Position numbers and translations under genes: made by a program. A DNA stretch of 64,000 nucleotides, taken from Alteromonas macleodii (lineage in GTDB: Bacteria; Pseudomonadota; Gammaproteobacteria; Enterobacterales; Alteromonadaceae). Where the stretch lies: contig NZ_LR812090.1 in the NCBI RefSeq assembly GCF_903772925.1, positions 1,942,333 through 2,006,332 of the forward strand, in the 5' to 3' direction. The notes under the pieces were generated by a model, which saw only the letters and a program-made list of their open reading frames with translations, ran no database searches and had not been told where the DNA came from. Below are positions 1-8,056 of this stretch, one piece after another (within the stretch, counting starts at the first letter, position 1; each line of letters begins with the position of its first letter).

Positions 1-495
1 CTTAAATCACTAAACCCTGTTATTGAAGGCGGTTGTATTACTGCAGGTAACGCAAGTCAGCTATCTGATGGCGCAAGCGCAACAGTAATTATGGATGAAC
101 AGTCGGCAGCAAAAGGCAATGCCCAGCCTCTTGGTATTTATAGAGGCATTGCCGTGGCAGGCTGTGAGCCAGATGAAATGGGAATTGGCCCAGTATTCGC
201 CATTCCTAAGCTATTAAAGCAGCATGGATTAACCATGGACGATATCGGTCTATGGGAGCTTAACGAAGCGTTTGCAGTACAGGTTCTGTATTGTCGCGAT
301 AAGTTAGGCATTCCTGACGAATTATTAAATGTTAACGGTGGTGCCATTTCTATTGGTCACCCGTACGGCATGAGCGGTGCTCGCATGGTGGGTCACGCAC
401 TCATCGAAGGTAAACGACGCGGTGCGAAATATGTTGTTTGCACCATGTGTATCGGTGGCGGCATGGGCGCCGCTGGTCTATTTGAAGTTATATAG
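1..495 (+). CDS. Thiolase (acetyl-CoA acyltransferase), C-terminal part, cut by window start
   Basis: The reading frame is open from base 1, so the gene begins outside the window and only about 164 C-terminal residues are seen. They match the thiolase C-terminal domain: NEAFAVQ, the active-site GHPYG (usually GHPxG) with its preceding NGGA, and the catalytic-cysteine loop [10 protein letters not shown] near the end. Thiolases cleave 3-ketoacyl-CoA with CoA, the last step of beta-oxidation, or condense acetyl-CoA. The acyl-CoA dehydrogenase begins only 9 bases after the stop, so the two are probably one fatty-acid oxidation operon. The exact chain-length class cannot be told from the fragment. 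Confidence 0.93.
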   Translation, partial: LKSLNPVIEGGCITAGNASQLSDGASATVIMDEQSAAKGNAQPLGIYRGIAVAGCEPDEMGIGPVFAIPKLLKQHGLTMDDIGLWELNEAFAVQVLYCRDKLGIPDELLNVNGGAISIGHPYGMSGARMVGHALIEGKRRGAKYVVCTMCIGGGMGAAGLFEVI

Positions 496-504
496 GTATT
501 GGGT

Positions 505-2304
505 ATGGAAGGTTATAAAGCTCCACAACGTGACGCCATGTTTGTAACGCATGAGTTGCTAGATTATCAAAATCACTATCAAAAGCTGGGTTTCGATGAA
601 GCGTCTGAAGACTTAGTGTCTGCAATTTTTGCTGAAGCAGCCAAGTTTTCTGAAAACACCCTTGCACCAATTAATGCATCAGGCGATGAAGAAGGGTGTA
701 AGTGGGTTGACGGTGAAGTAACAACGCCAAAAGGGTTTAAAGAAGCTTACCAGACCTACGTTGAGGGTGGATGGCCAAGTATGTCTCACCCAGAAGAGTT
801 CGGTGGTCAAGCGCTACCTTATTCGTTGTCTTCTATTATCGCTGAGTGGTTCTCTGGTGCTAACCACTCGTGGGCTATGTACCCAGGCCTAAGTCAGGGC
901 TGTATGGAAACGCTAAAAGCTCACGGCACAGAACTTCAGCAAAAAATGTTTCTTGAAAAACTGGTTAGCGGTGAGTGGACAGGCACAATGTGCCTAACTG
1001 AAGCACACTGTGGCTCAGACTTAGGTATGCTTAAATGCCGTGCCGAACCTCAAGAAGATGGCAGCTACAGCTTAACAGGCACGAAAATCTTTATCTCTGC
1101 CGGTGAGCACGATATGTCTGAGAATATCGTACACATTGTGTTGGCGCGCTTACCTGATGCGCCAGAGGGTACAAAAGGTATTTCGCTGTTTGTTGTACCA
1201 AAATTTAACGTATCTGAAGATGGTGAAAAACAAGACCGAAACGCGGTAGCCTGTGGCAGTATTGAACATAAGATGGGTATTAAAGCTAGTGCTACCTGTG
1301 TTATCAACTTTGATGGTGCTAAGGGCTTCTTAATTGGTCCACCTAACCGTGGCCTAAACTGCATGTTCACCTTCATGAATACCGCGCGTATTGGTACTGG
1401 ACTAGAAGGTCTTGCTGCATCTGAAGCTTCTTTCCAAGGTGCATTGCGCTATGCGAAAGACCGCATTCAGTTTCGCTCATTAACGGGGCGTAAAAACCCT
1501 GATGGCCCTGCTGACCCAATAATTGTGCACCCTGATGTGCGCCGTATGCTACTAACACAAAAAGCGTTTGCTGAAGGCAACCGAGCGTTAGCGGCGTACT
1601 GCATGCAAATGGTTGATGTTACGCTCTACGGCGATGATGCAGCAGAAAAGCAGGTCGCAGAAGCTAAACTTGCTTTCTTAACGCCTATTGTTAAAGCGTT
1701 TTTGACCGAAACGGCTCAAGAAGCAACTAGCTATGGCATGCAGGTTTACGGCGGTCATGGCTTTATTAAAGAATGGGGTATGGAGCAGCTGGCGCGGGAT
1801 ACACGCATTTGCACCATGTACGAAGGGACCACTGGTATTCAAGCAGTAGACCTGCTGGGACGTAAAGTGATGGGGTCTAACGGTGAGCTGCTTAATGTAT
1901 TTGTACAAGAAGTACGCGACTACTGTAACTCACTTCGCGACAACGCGCAGTTTAGCGCTTGGACGAATGCTCTGAACTCTCACCTTGATGAGTGGCAACA
2001 AATTACCATGGATATTGGTAAAGCTGCGGCGTCAAACCCTGATGAGATTGGTGCAGCATCTGTTGACTACCTAATGTACTCGGGCTACGTAACCGTGGCT
2101 TACTTCTGGCTTAAAATGGCGGTGAAAGCGCAAGAGCAACTTGATGCGGGTAGTACAGAAACTGAGTTCTACAAAAGCAAGATCCTAACAACAGGGTTCT
2201 ATTTTGACCGCTTGTTGACACGCACTCGCTCACTGGTTTCTGCAATGCAGTCAGGCGCTGACAACCTAATGTCTATGCCAGAGAGTATGTTTGCCATAGA
2301 GTAA
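505..2304 (+). CDS. Acyl-CoA dehydrogenase with extra C-terminal domain (DMT2 type)
   Basis: This is a FAD-dependent acyl-CoA dehydrogenase of about 599 residues. That is longer than the 380-residue classical enzymes and fits the subfamily with an additional C-terminal helical domain. The FAD/substrate-binding region is seen around TGTMCLTEAHCGSDLG. The motif YEGTTGIQAVDLLGRK marks the catalytic region. ATG at 505 is preferred because the protein then starts MEGYKAPQRD, the usual N-terminus of this subfamily; a TTG at 499 is also in frame. It follows the thiolase directly. Substrate length is not predictable from sequence alone. Confidence 0.93.
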   Translation: MEGYKAPQRDAMFVTHELLDYQNHYQKLGFDEASEDLVSAIFAEAAKFSENTLAPINASGDEEGCKWVDGEVTTPKGFKEAYQTYVEGGWPSMSHPEEFGGQALPYSLSSIIAEWFSGANHSWAMYPGLSQGCMETLKAHGTELQQKMFLEKLVSGEWTGTMCLTEAHCGSDLGMLKCRAEPQEDGSYSLTGTKIFISAGEHDMSENIVHIVLARLPDAPEGTKGISLFVVPKFNVSEDGEKQDRNAVACGSIEHKMGIKASATCVINFDGAKGFLIGPPNRGLNCMFTFMNTARIGTGLEGLAASEASFQGALRYAKDRIQFRSLTGRKNPDGPADPIIVHPDVRRMLLTQKAFAEGNRALAAYCMQMVDVTLYGDDAAEKQVAEAKLAFLTPIVKAFLTETAQEATSYGMQVYGGHGFIKEWGMEQLARDTRICTMYEGTTGIQAVDLLGRKVMGSNGELLNVFVQEVRDYCNSLRDNAQFSAWTNALNSHLDEWQQITMDIGKAAASNPDEIGAASVDYLMYSGYVTVAYFWLKMAVKAQEQLDAGSTETEFYKSKILTTGFYFDRLLTRTRSLVSAMQSGADNLMSMPESMFAIE

Positions 2305-2345
2305 CCACATAAAGTTGAAAAAAGTGCGCTAATATAAAACGTACT

Positions 2346-2430
2346 AAAGGCCGAGAAAATAACGTAGCCGGCAAAATGATCGAACCATTAATCATTGGCT
2401 ATGTTCTTTCACTCGGCCTTTTTGTTTTTT
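2346..2430 (+). terminator. Possible long-stem terminator after the acyl-CoA dehydrogenase
   Basis: AAAGGCCGAG at 2346-2355 is the exact complement of CTCGGCCTTT at 2412-2421 and is followed by a T-rich run. The intervening 56 bases can form a weaker inner stem (AGCC...GGCT). The large loop makes this less certain than a compact terminator. Confidence 0.5.
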
Positions 2431-2438
2431 AAAGTAAC

Positions 2439-2669
2439 TTAGAGAAAGAGAGCACATTGGTTTTCTCTCAATACTCAAAGGTTGATCATTGCCCAACGCT
2501 ATTATTATGGGGAGAGCAGGATGATGCGTTTGATATAAGTGTGTGAGATAGAAATGAACACCATGTACCGCTCATTACAACGTGGTTTATTTCCAGCGCG
2601 TCGCATTGGTTACACGGGGCAAAGCCTGAATGGTTATAAAAAGAAGTGATCGCTTTTATAGAGGCTTAG
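2439..2669 (+). pseudogene. Decayed C-terminal remnant of an alpha/beta-hydrolase-like gene
   Basis: No intact gene lies between the acyl-CoA dehydrogenase and the DUF3718 genes, but conceptual translation gives broken alpha/beta-hydrolase signatures. One frame reads CPTLLLWGEQDDAF (2490-2531), the typical strand carrying the acidic residue, and then meets TGA. A shifted frame from about 2545 reads EIEMNTMYRSLQ and then ARRIGYTGQSLN, resembling the region before the catalytic histidine (usually GHSLNWE, here Gln in place of His). The original frame resumes with KEVIAFIEA and a stop at 2669. Two frame changes plus internal stops argue for a dead gene. The family assignment rests on short motifs only. 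Confidence 0.45.
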
Positions 2670-2677
2670 AAAGGGGT

Positions 2678-2745
2678 GAGGCCCCTAAAAGGGGCCTCCA
2701 GTGCGGCGTCCTGCCGCTACCATGTTGAACTGCTGTATCACATGG
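2678..2745 (-). terminator. Three-hairpin 3' region of DUF3718 copy 1
   Basis: Downstream of the gene stop (minus strand) come three hairpins in a row. Hairpin A is CCATG/CATGG (2741-2745 with 2720-2724). Hairpin B is GCGGC/GCCGC (2713-2717 with 2703-2707). Hairpin C is a GC-rich stem GAGGCCCC/GGGGCCTC (2678-2698). The same A-B-C order follows the other two DUF3718 genes. Hairpin C here lacks a strong U-tract. Confidence 0.6.
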
Positions 2746-2763
2746 TGTGATTAATTTGTTGTA

Positions 2764-3162
2764 TTAAATTCTGCCGTCAAGTTCAGCTGAAATAGGTGAG
2801 CTTTGTAGACCTTGCTCTGCAATCCAAGCTTGTAGCGTTTTGCCGTCTGACTCTGGCTGAGCTAAGTCTTTACTCGGCATTTTCTTTACAAGCAGAGTAC
2901 CTACTTCAACTGCATTGTTTGTGATCGCTGTGCGAATAAGGCTTTGACCATTGCATGAAATACCCGAGTAGTAGTCGCGAAGTTTAAGTTTGTAGTCTGA
3001 CTGAACGCTACGCATTTTCTTACGAAGTTCACCCTTGTCATCTGCCTGAACAATAGTACAGATGTTCGCAAGTGCTTCGTTGATGTCATTAGCCTGAGCT
3101 GCGTTAGAAAAAGCTAAAGTAGATGCCGCAATTACTAGAGAAGTTTTAACGATTTTCAACAT
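2764..3162 (-). CDS. DUF3718 family exported protein, copy 1
   Basis: This is a 132-residue protein of unknown function. A clear signal peptide (MLKIVKTSLVIAASTLAFSNAAQA) ends before NDINEALANICTIVQ, so the mature protein of about 108 residues should be periplasmic. Two cysteines (in NICTIV and ISCNG) could form a disulfide. The middle is basic (RKKMRSVQSDYKLKLRDYY), and the C-terminal half (NNAVEVGTLLVKKMP) resembles a helical repeat. I recognise the DUF3718 family, whose function is not known. It is about 85% identical by eye to the gene at 3474-3872 and less close to the one at 9726-10118. The RBS is AAGGAA, 7 bases from ATG. Confidence 0.88.
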   Translation of the reverse strand: MLKIVKTSLVIAASTLAFSNAAQANDINEALANICTIVQADDKGELRKKMRSVQSDYKLKLRDYYSGISCNGQSLIRTAITNNAVEVGTLLVKKMPSKDLAQPESDGKTLQAWIAEQGLQSSPISAELDGRI

Positions 3163-3389
3163 GGTTAAATTCCTTCGTTTGTTGTTATTAAGATTATGTT
3201 TGTTCGTTGAGATGTATTAAACCTGAATCTAAGTTGCTGAAAAACATATTGTAAAATAACAGGGTATACCAAAGTATACCTTTCAAATATACGCTTGCTC
3301 CTTCGCTACTTATGTCGGTCGACGTTTTTGCTACCAAAGCATTCGCAATAAACATCAAAGAATAAGCTTTAGAGTAAAAAGCAATAAAA

Positions 3390-3456
3390 AAGGCCCCGTA
3401 GCAGTGGGGCCTTAAGCGCAGCATGTGCTGCTACCATGTTGAATTGGTTCACATGG
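3390..3456 (-). terminator. Three-hairpin 3' region of DUF3718 copy 2
   Basis: In minus-strand order: hairpin A CCATG/CATGG at 3434-3456, hairpin B GCAGC/GCTGC with a 4-base loop at 3418-3431, and hairpin C AAGGCCCC/GGGGCCTT at 3390-3413. The minus strand then runs into a T-rich stretch, giving a convincing intrinsic terminator. Confidence 0.82.
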
Positions 3457-3473
3457 CGTTGTGAAAATGCTAT

Positions 3474-3872
3474 CTAAATTCTGTCGTTAAGCTCCGCCGA
3501 AATTGGCGAGCTTTGTAAGCCTTGTTCTGCAATCCACGCTTGTAAGGTTTTACCGTCTGACTCTGGCTGCGTTAGGTCTTTGCTAGGCATCTTTTTCACA
3601 AGCAATGTGCCTACTTCTACAGCGTTATTAGTAAGTGCTGTTCGAATAAGACTTTGTCCACCGCAAGAAACACCTGCGTAATAATCGCGTAGTTTCAATT
3701 TGAAGTCAGACTGAACGCGACGCATTTTTTTACGCAGTTCGCTCTTATCGTCAGCTTGTACAATAGTACAGATATTTGCCAAAGCCTCGTTTACATCGTC
3801 AGCATGAGCTGTGTTAGAAAAAGCTAGAGTAGAGGCTGCAATTACTAGAGAGGTTTTAACGATTTTCAACAT
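3474..3872 (-). CDS. DUF3718 family exported protein, copy 2
   Basis: This 132-residue paralogue of the gene at 2764-3162 has the same length, a nearly identical signal peptide (ending NTAHA before DDVNEAL), the same two cysteines (NICTIV and VSCGG) and the same C-terminal block ending LNDRI. The first 20 or so bases upstream of ATG are identical to copy 1, including the RBS AAGGAATTTAACC, so the pair looks like a tandem duplication. Each copy has its own upstream AT-rich region and its own 3' hairpins, so they are probably transcribed separately. Function is unknown. Confidence 0.88.
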   Translation of the reverse strand: MLKIVKTSLVIAASTLAFSNTAHADDVNEALANICTIVQADDKSELRKKMRRVQSDFKLKLRDYYAGVSCGGQSLIRTALTNNAVEVGTLLVKKMPSKDLTQPESDGKTLQAWIAEQGLQSSPISAELNDRI

Positions 3873-4227
3873 GGTTAAATTCCTTCGTTTGTTTCATTAA
3901 TCGGTTTGTTTGTTCGGGATTAATTAAAAGACAACCAAAGCGTTCAAAAAATACTCACTGAAATAACTAAGTATGTCGGCAAATACCTTATACTAAAGGT
4001 GTAAGTGGGTAGGGGGCGCTATAGCCTTTAGTATTAAAGGCGTTGGCGAGATAGAGGGGTTTTTAGTATCAATTGTTAAAGCACAAAATAAAGTGCAAAA
4101 AAACAGCGTTTGATGCCGTTTTTTTGCATTTTAACTATGTCGAAAAGCGAATTAGCGCCCAGTTAGTCTTAGTAGGTTGGCACTAATAGTACATCAAATT
4201 TGTTTGTTTACTCGGTGAGAGGTAGTG
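3873..4227. other. Intergenic region between DUF3718 copy 2 and the SorC regulator
   Basis: This 355-base stretch has no gene. It holds the AT-rich upstream region of DUF3718 copy 2 (right of 3872) and the terminator described at 4094-4128. I see nothing else supportable in it. Confidence 0.6.
4094..4128 (-). terminator. Terminator of the regulator/HAD operon
   Basis: TGCAAAAAAACAGC (4094-4107) pairs with GCCGTTTTTTTGCA (4115-4128) with a single mismatch around a 7-base loop. The stem has A/T runs on both arms, so it could work in either direction. It lies 100 bases past the stop of the SorC-family gene. Confidence 0.7.
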
Positions 4228-5184
4228 TTAAATTTCGAGTAATGCTGATGCTGTTCGCTCCGTTGTGATAAGGCCATTTAAAAACTTAGAGCGAAGTGCG
4301 CCCCTAATAGCTTTAAATTTACTATCGCCCGCCGCCACGCCAATAACAGGCTTTTCTGGCGTAGCTTTCAATTTAAAGCTCGTCACTCTTTCATTAATAT
4401 CGCATTTTATGAGTGCACCTTCTTCATTAAAGACCCAACTTATTATTTCGCCACATGCGCCAGAGTCAGACAATACGCCTAATTCGTCATCGCCGATAAA
4501 GCCGTCTTTGTAAAGCGGTGACACGCTACCTAAATTTCCGATACCGACGAAACTAATATCCGCCTGCTCAGCAAACGCGTGAATGCGTGAAATATGCTGT
4601 TGTTGTTGCCACACTTCGCGTTCTGACTTACTTGAGGCTATAACTGGTGTGGGCATGGGGTAATGCTGCGCTTTTACTCTATCTGCAACGTGAACGGCAA
4701 CATCATATCGTGTTGCTTCGCCGTTATCTGCAATATTACCTACTAACGACACTATTTTATGCTGGGGACAATGAAGAATAGATAGTTCATCTGCACATGC
4801 TCGAAGAACGCGCCCTGTGCCAAAAGCAATAGTTTGTGGCGTATCAAATTTAAGGGCACGCTCTATGGCGGCAGCGCCTGCTTGGCCGAGTCCCTGTGTG
4901 GAATTAGGATCGTCGTCGACGTTGGGTACCACTTCACAAAATGACAGCCCGAACTTTTCTTTAATGCCTTGCGCCAACTCCATGCATCTGGCTATGGGAT
5001 GTTCCAAACGCACCTTCACCAAGCCTTCTGACATAGATAACGCCACAAGGCGCTGAGCGCTCTGGCGTGACGTGTTAAGGGTTTTTGCAATTTCATCTTG
5101 TGTTTTGCCCCCAACGTAATACATCCATCCTGCTCTTGCGGCTTCGTCTAGTTTGTTAAGTTCGTTTTGTGCTTTCTTACTCAT
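4228..5184 (-). CDS. SorC/DeoR-type sugar-binding transcriptional regulator
   Basis: This 318-residue regulator has an N-terminal helix-turn-helix at about residues 15-55 (YYVGGKTQDEIAKTL followed by NTSRQSAQRLVALS), typical of the SorC family. The C-terminal sugar-phosphate-binding domain contains TIAFGTGRVLRACAD and VGIGNLG. Family members sense a phosphorylated sugar and control polyol or sugar operons. The ATG at 5184 overlaps the end of the HAD phosphatase gene by 8 bases, so the two are co-transcribed. Divergent to them lie a permease and a mannitol-dehydrogenase-family enzyme, the likely targets. Whether it activates or represses is not visible. Confidence 0.88.
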   Translation of the reverse strand: MSKKAQNELNKLDEAARAGWMYYVGGKTQDEIAKTLNTSRQSAQRLVALSMSEGLVKVRLEHPIARCMELAQGIKEKFGLSFCEVVPNVDDDPNSTQGLGQAGAAAIERALKFDTPQTIAFGTGRVLRACADELSILHCPQHKIVSLVGNIADNGEATRYDVAVHVADRVKAQHYPMPTPVIASSKSEREVWQQQQHISRIHAFAEQADISFVGIGNLGSVSPLYKDGFIGDDELGVLSDSGACGEIISWVFNEEGALIKCDINERVTSFKLKATPEKPVIGVAAGDSKFKAIRGALRSKFLNGLITTERTASALLEI

Positions 5185-5872
5185 TTATTTTTCTCGCGTC
5201 GAAAATGTCAGGGAGAAGAGAATGAATTTCGTCCCATGAAAAGAGAGATTTGCTGTCATTTGGAATATCAGCTTTTATATCGTTATGTAAATGTGCACCA
5301 CCGGTAAAATGAAGGCAGGACATCTTGGCGGCTACTGCTGCGGCTAAACCGGGCTGAGAGTCTTCAATAACTAAGCAGTTTTCAGGTTTTATACCCATCG
5401 TTGCCGCAGCATGTAAAAACAAATCTGGTGCTGGTTTACCTTTCTCTACCATAGAGCGCGTGAAAATACGTCCCTCAAAATAAGAGAAAAGGCCGGTGCT
5501 TTTTAACGCTTTAGTCGTTCTTTCGGGAGAACTGCTTGTGGCAACACAATAGGGAATGTGGCGGGCATCAAGGTTTGTTAATACGTACTTGATGCCTGGT
5601 GTCCTTCGCAATGAGTGCTCAAACTTTTCATAGAGCAGAGCGTGAAAGTCCTCTTTAACCACGTCAGTTAACTCAAAGCAAAAGTCCGTTTTTAGTATCT
5701 TCTCTACGTGTTCTACGCTTTTACCAAGAAAGTGAGTGATAAAGAACTGCTTCGATAAAGAAATGTTATAGTCCGCTAGAATTTCCTGCCAAGCTTCCAT
5801 AGACAGCACTTCGCTATCAATGAGTACACCGTCACAATCAAAGATCACTAACTTTACGGTAGTTGTTTGCAA
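5177..5872 (-). CDS. HAD-family phosphatase / beta-phosphoglucomutase-like
   Basis: This 231-residue HAD hydrolase carries the motif-I DCDGVLIDSE (nucleophile and general-acid Asp), motif II ATSSS, motif III Lys in KGKPAPDLF and motif IV EDSQPG. The alpha-helical cap between motifs I and II matches the beta-phosphoglucomutase/sugar-phosphatase subgroup. The start is a TTG at 5872: an in-frame stop lies two codons upstream, GAGGA sits 9 bases before it, and no ATG occurs before motif I. Its place in a polyol locus suggests a sugar-phosphate or polyol-phosphate substrate, perhaps producing or removing the ligand of the overlapping SorC regulator. This is inference. Confidence 0.87.
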   Translation of the reverse strand: MQTTTVKLVIFDCDGVLIDSEVLSMEAWQEILADYNISLSKQFFITHFLGKSVEHVEKILKTDFCFELTDVVKEDFHALLYEKFEHSLRRTPGIKYVLTNLDARHIPYCVATSSSPERTTKALKSTGLFSYFEGRIFTRSMVEKGKPAPDLFLHAAATMGIKPENCLVIEDSQPGLAAAVAAKMSCLHFTGGAHLHNDIKADIPNDSKSLFSWDEIHSLLPDIFDARKINE

Positions 5873-6330
5873 AGGTTACTTTTCCTCATATCAAAAACAC
5901 CAGTTATACGAAGACTTCACTACCAAAAGGAAAAGAACATACCATCAAGTTGGTAATGACATAATAAAACGGCGTGTACAATTGCTTAAGTGTAAAGTAA
6001 TTGGTGCTTTGCTTTCTACCTTTTAAAACACTTTAGTAAAGAGCATATCGAAAGCGTATCTTTAATATCCAATTTATTAACAATTGCTGCCTAGCCAATA
6101 TCCCGTAAGTTCAAAGGATTAGCGTCTTAATAGCGCTATATTGGCGAAAAAATAGCAAATAATATTGTGTTAAATTTGTACTCACATCGCACTTTGTTTT
6201 GTTAATAGGTATTTACAATTCCACTTCCATGTGCAAATATCTACCGAAATGAGATATGTCCCATATAGTGAGCGAATGCTCAAAAGTGATTTTTAATAAG
6301 GGACGGCCACCTACAACAAGAGATTTGAAG
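5873..6330. promoter_or_regulatory. Divergent control region of the polyol locus
   Basis: About 458 AT-rich bases separate the leftward HAD/regulator operon from the rightward permease operon, so both promoters and the SorC-family operator should lie here. The nine bases ACAATTGCT occur twice (5978-5986 and 6080-6088), which could be part of a repeated operator. I cannot assign -10/-35 boxes with confidence. Confidence 0.4.
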
Positions 6331-8046
6331 ATGAAGTCAACGTCGAGCGATATTGATATTTCACAGGTAAGCGATGAGCAACTCCCTGTCGCTAAACATA
6401 AATTAAAGGGATGGAAGCATTTCATGGGCTTGTATGCCGGTGAACATGTTGCCGCAACAGAATTTGTTTTCGGTGCAACGTTTGTCGCCCTAGGCGCCAC
6501 CATGACCGACATTTTGTTAGGCTTACTTATTGGTAATCTACTGGCGGTTTTAAGCTGGACACTTATCACTACACCTATAGCTGTTGAAACCCGTCTAAGC
6601 TTGTACTCCTATCTTCAGAAGATCGCGGGCGATTCGATGACAAAGCTCTATAACTGGGCGAACGTGATCATATTCACTGTAATATCTGCTGCGATGATCA
6701 CAGTATCGGCAACGGCTGTGCGCTTTGCATTAAATATTCCTGCGCAGTTGAATTGGTATCCGACTAACTTAGCCTTTGTTGCTGTAGTGCTAGCAGTAGG
6801 GGTTATCGTTGTGTTTGTCGCCATGTACGGGTTTAACGCCGTATCTGACTTCTCCCGGATTTGTGCACCTTGGCTGTTCACTATGTTCATCTGTGGTCCA
6901 CTTATTCTTATGCCTGCACTAGCAGAATCTGTAATAGGACAAACGTTTCTAACATCGTGGAACGACTTTATGCACATTGGCAGTACGTCGGTGTGGACGG
7001 GGTTAACACAAAGCGGTGAGCCAGGGATTGGTTTATTAGAAGTTATTGGCTTCTCTTGGGCAGCGAATACCATTACGCATTTTGGTCTTATTGATATGGC
7101 GCTACTTCGATTTGCAAAGCGTAAGCGCTACGGCCTTTGCACATCAGCAGGTATGTTGTTCGGTCATTATATCGCATGGATTTCAGCGGGTATTATGGGC
7201 GCTGGAACCGCGGTTATCGTTCAAAAATCTATTGTTGAACTCGACCCAGGCGATGTTGCTTTCCACGCGCTAGGTCTATCAGGTCTTGTTATTGTTATCG
7301 TTGCAGGTTGGACTACCGCAAATGCTAACCTTTATCGTGCCGGGCTTGCTGCACAAGCTATTTTCAAAGATAAGTCACGTACCAAAACCACTGCCGTTGT
7401 TGGTATGGTTACGGTGGCCATTGCTTGCTTCCCATTTGTATTTACCAAGTTACTACCGCTGCTAACTTATGCTGGGCTACTTGTTGTTCCAGTGGGTGCA
7501 ATAGTATTCGCTGAGCATATGATTTTCCCTCGAATTGGGTATACACGCTACTGGGCACATTATCAGAGTCTTACTCATAGCACGCCAGCTGTTGCAAGCT
7601 GGGGCTTAGGACTTGTGTTCGGCTTTGGTTTAAATGCTTTAGATGTAATTTCATTCTATTACCTGTTTATACCAACCTGGTTCTTTACTATTGCGGTATA
7701 TACTGCGCTTGCAGCCAAGTACGGTGCAAAACAGTCATACCCAGAGCAGGAAGCGCAGGTAGAGGCTTTCGATGCACGCGTTGAAGCGCATCAACAACAA
7801 GAAGCTGCGTTAGAAAACGACCACGTTGAAGATATTAGCGCTGTAACCAAGCTATTGCGCCTTACTTCTGTAGCTAGCCTACTTGTGTCCATCGCGCTAG
7901 CAATTAAAACTTTTTCTCTTAGTGACACGCTTGCCGTGTACGAATCGAACCGAGATCTATTTTTCAATATTGGGTTCGCGTGCACCGTTATCTATTTCGT
8001 TACTGCGTATTGGGCGATGCGTCGCCAAAAAGCGCTTCAAAGCTAA
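6331..8046 (+). CDS. NCS1-family (cytosine/purine permease-like) transporter
   Basis: This integral inner-membrane transporter of about 571 residues has around twelve hydrophobic segments. Its N-terminal part (GLYAGEHVAATEFVFGATFVALG) and the SWAANTITHFGLIDMALLRF region match the NCS1 nucleobase:cation symporter fold. The soluble insert near residue 470-500 (EAQVEAFDARVEAHQQQ) is charged and helical, and two more segments follow it. ATG at 6331 is chosen because AAGAG lies 8 bases upstream and the family-like sequence starts soon after; ATG 6256 is in frame but has no visible RBS. It is followed at once by a mannitol-dehydrogenase-family gene, so it probably imports that enzyme's substrate. 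Confidence 0.85.
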   Translation: MKSTSSDIDISQVSDEQLPVAKHKLKGWKHFMGLYAGEHVAATEFVFGATFVALGATMTDILLGLLIGNLLAVLSWTLITTPIAVETRLSLYSYLQKIAGDSMTKLYNWANVIIFTVISAAMITVSATAVRFALNIPAQLNWYPTNLAFVAVVLAVGVIVVFVAMYGFNAVSDFSRICAPWLFTMFICGPLILMPALAESVIGQTFLTSWNDFMHIGSTSVWTGLTQSGEPGIGLLEVIGFSWAANTITHFGLIDMALLRFAKRKRYGLCTSAGMLFGHYIAWISAGIMGAGTAVIVQKSIVELDPGDVAFHALGLSGLVIVIVAGWTTANANLYRAGLAAQAIFKDKSRTKTTAVVGMVTVAIACFPFVFTKLLPLLTYAGLLVVPVGAIVFAEHMIFPRIGYTRYWAHYQSLTHSTPAVASWGLGLVFGFGLNALDVISFYYLFIPTWFFTIAVYTALAAKYGAKQSYPEQEAQVEAFDARVEAHQQQEAALENDHVEDISAVTKLLRLTSVASLLVSIALAIKTFSLSDTLAVYESNRDLFFNIGFACTVIYFVTAYWAMRRQKALQS

Positions 8047-8056
8047 TAAGGTTTTT

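Noticed and set aside
2554..2646. Short frame reading MNTMYRSLQRGLFPARR as an AlpA-type prophage regulator fragment
   Set aside because: The FP and RR resemblance is weak, and the flanking frames read alpha/beta-hydrolase motifs (PTLLLWGEQD and EVIAFIEA), which explain the region better.
3194..3424. Minus-strand open frame of 76 codons between DUF3718 copies 1 and 2
   Set aside because: It spans the copy-2 terminator and the copy-1 promoter region, has no RBS and no recognisable motif.
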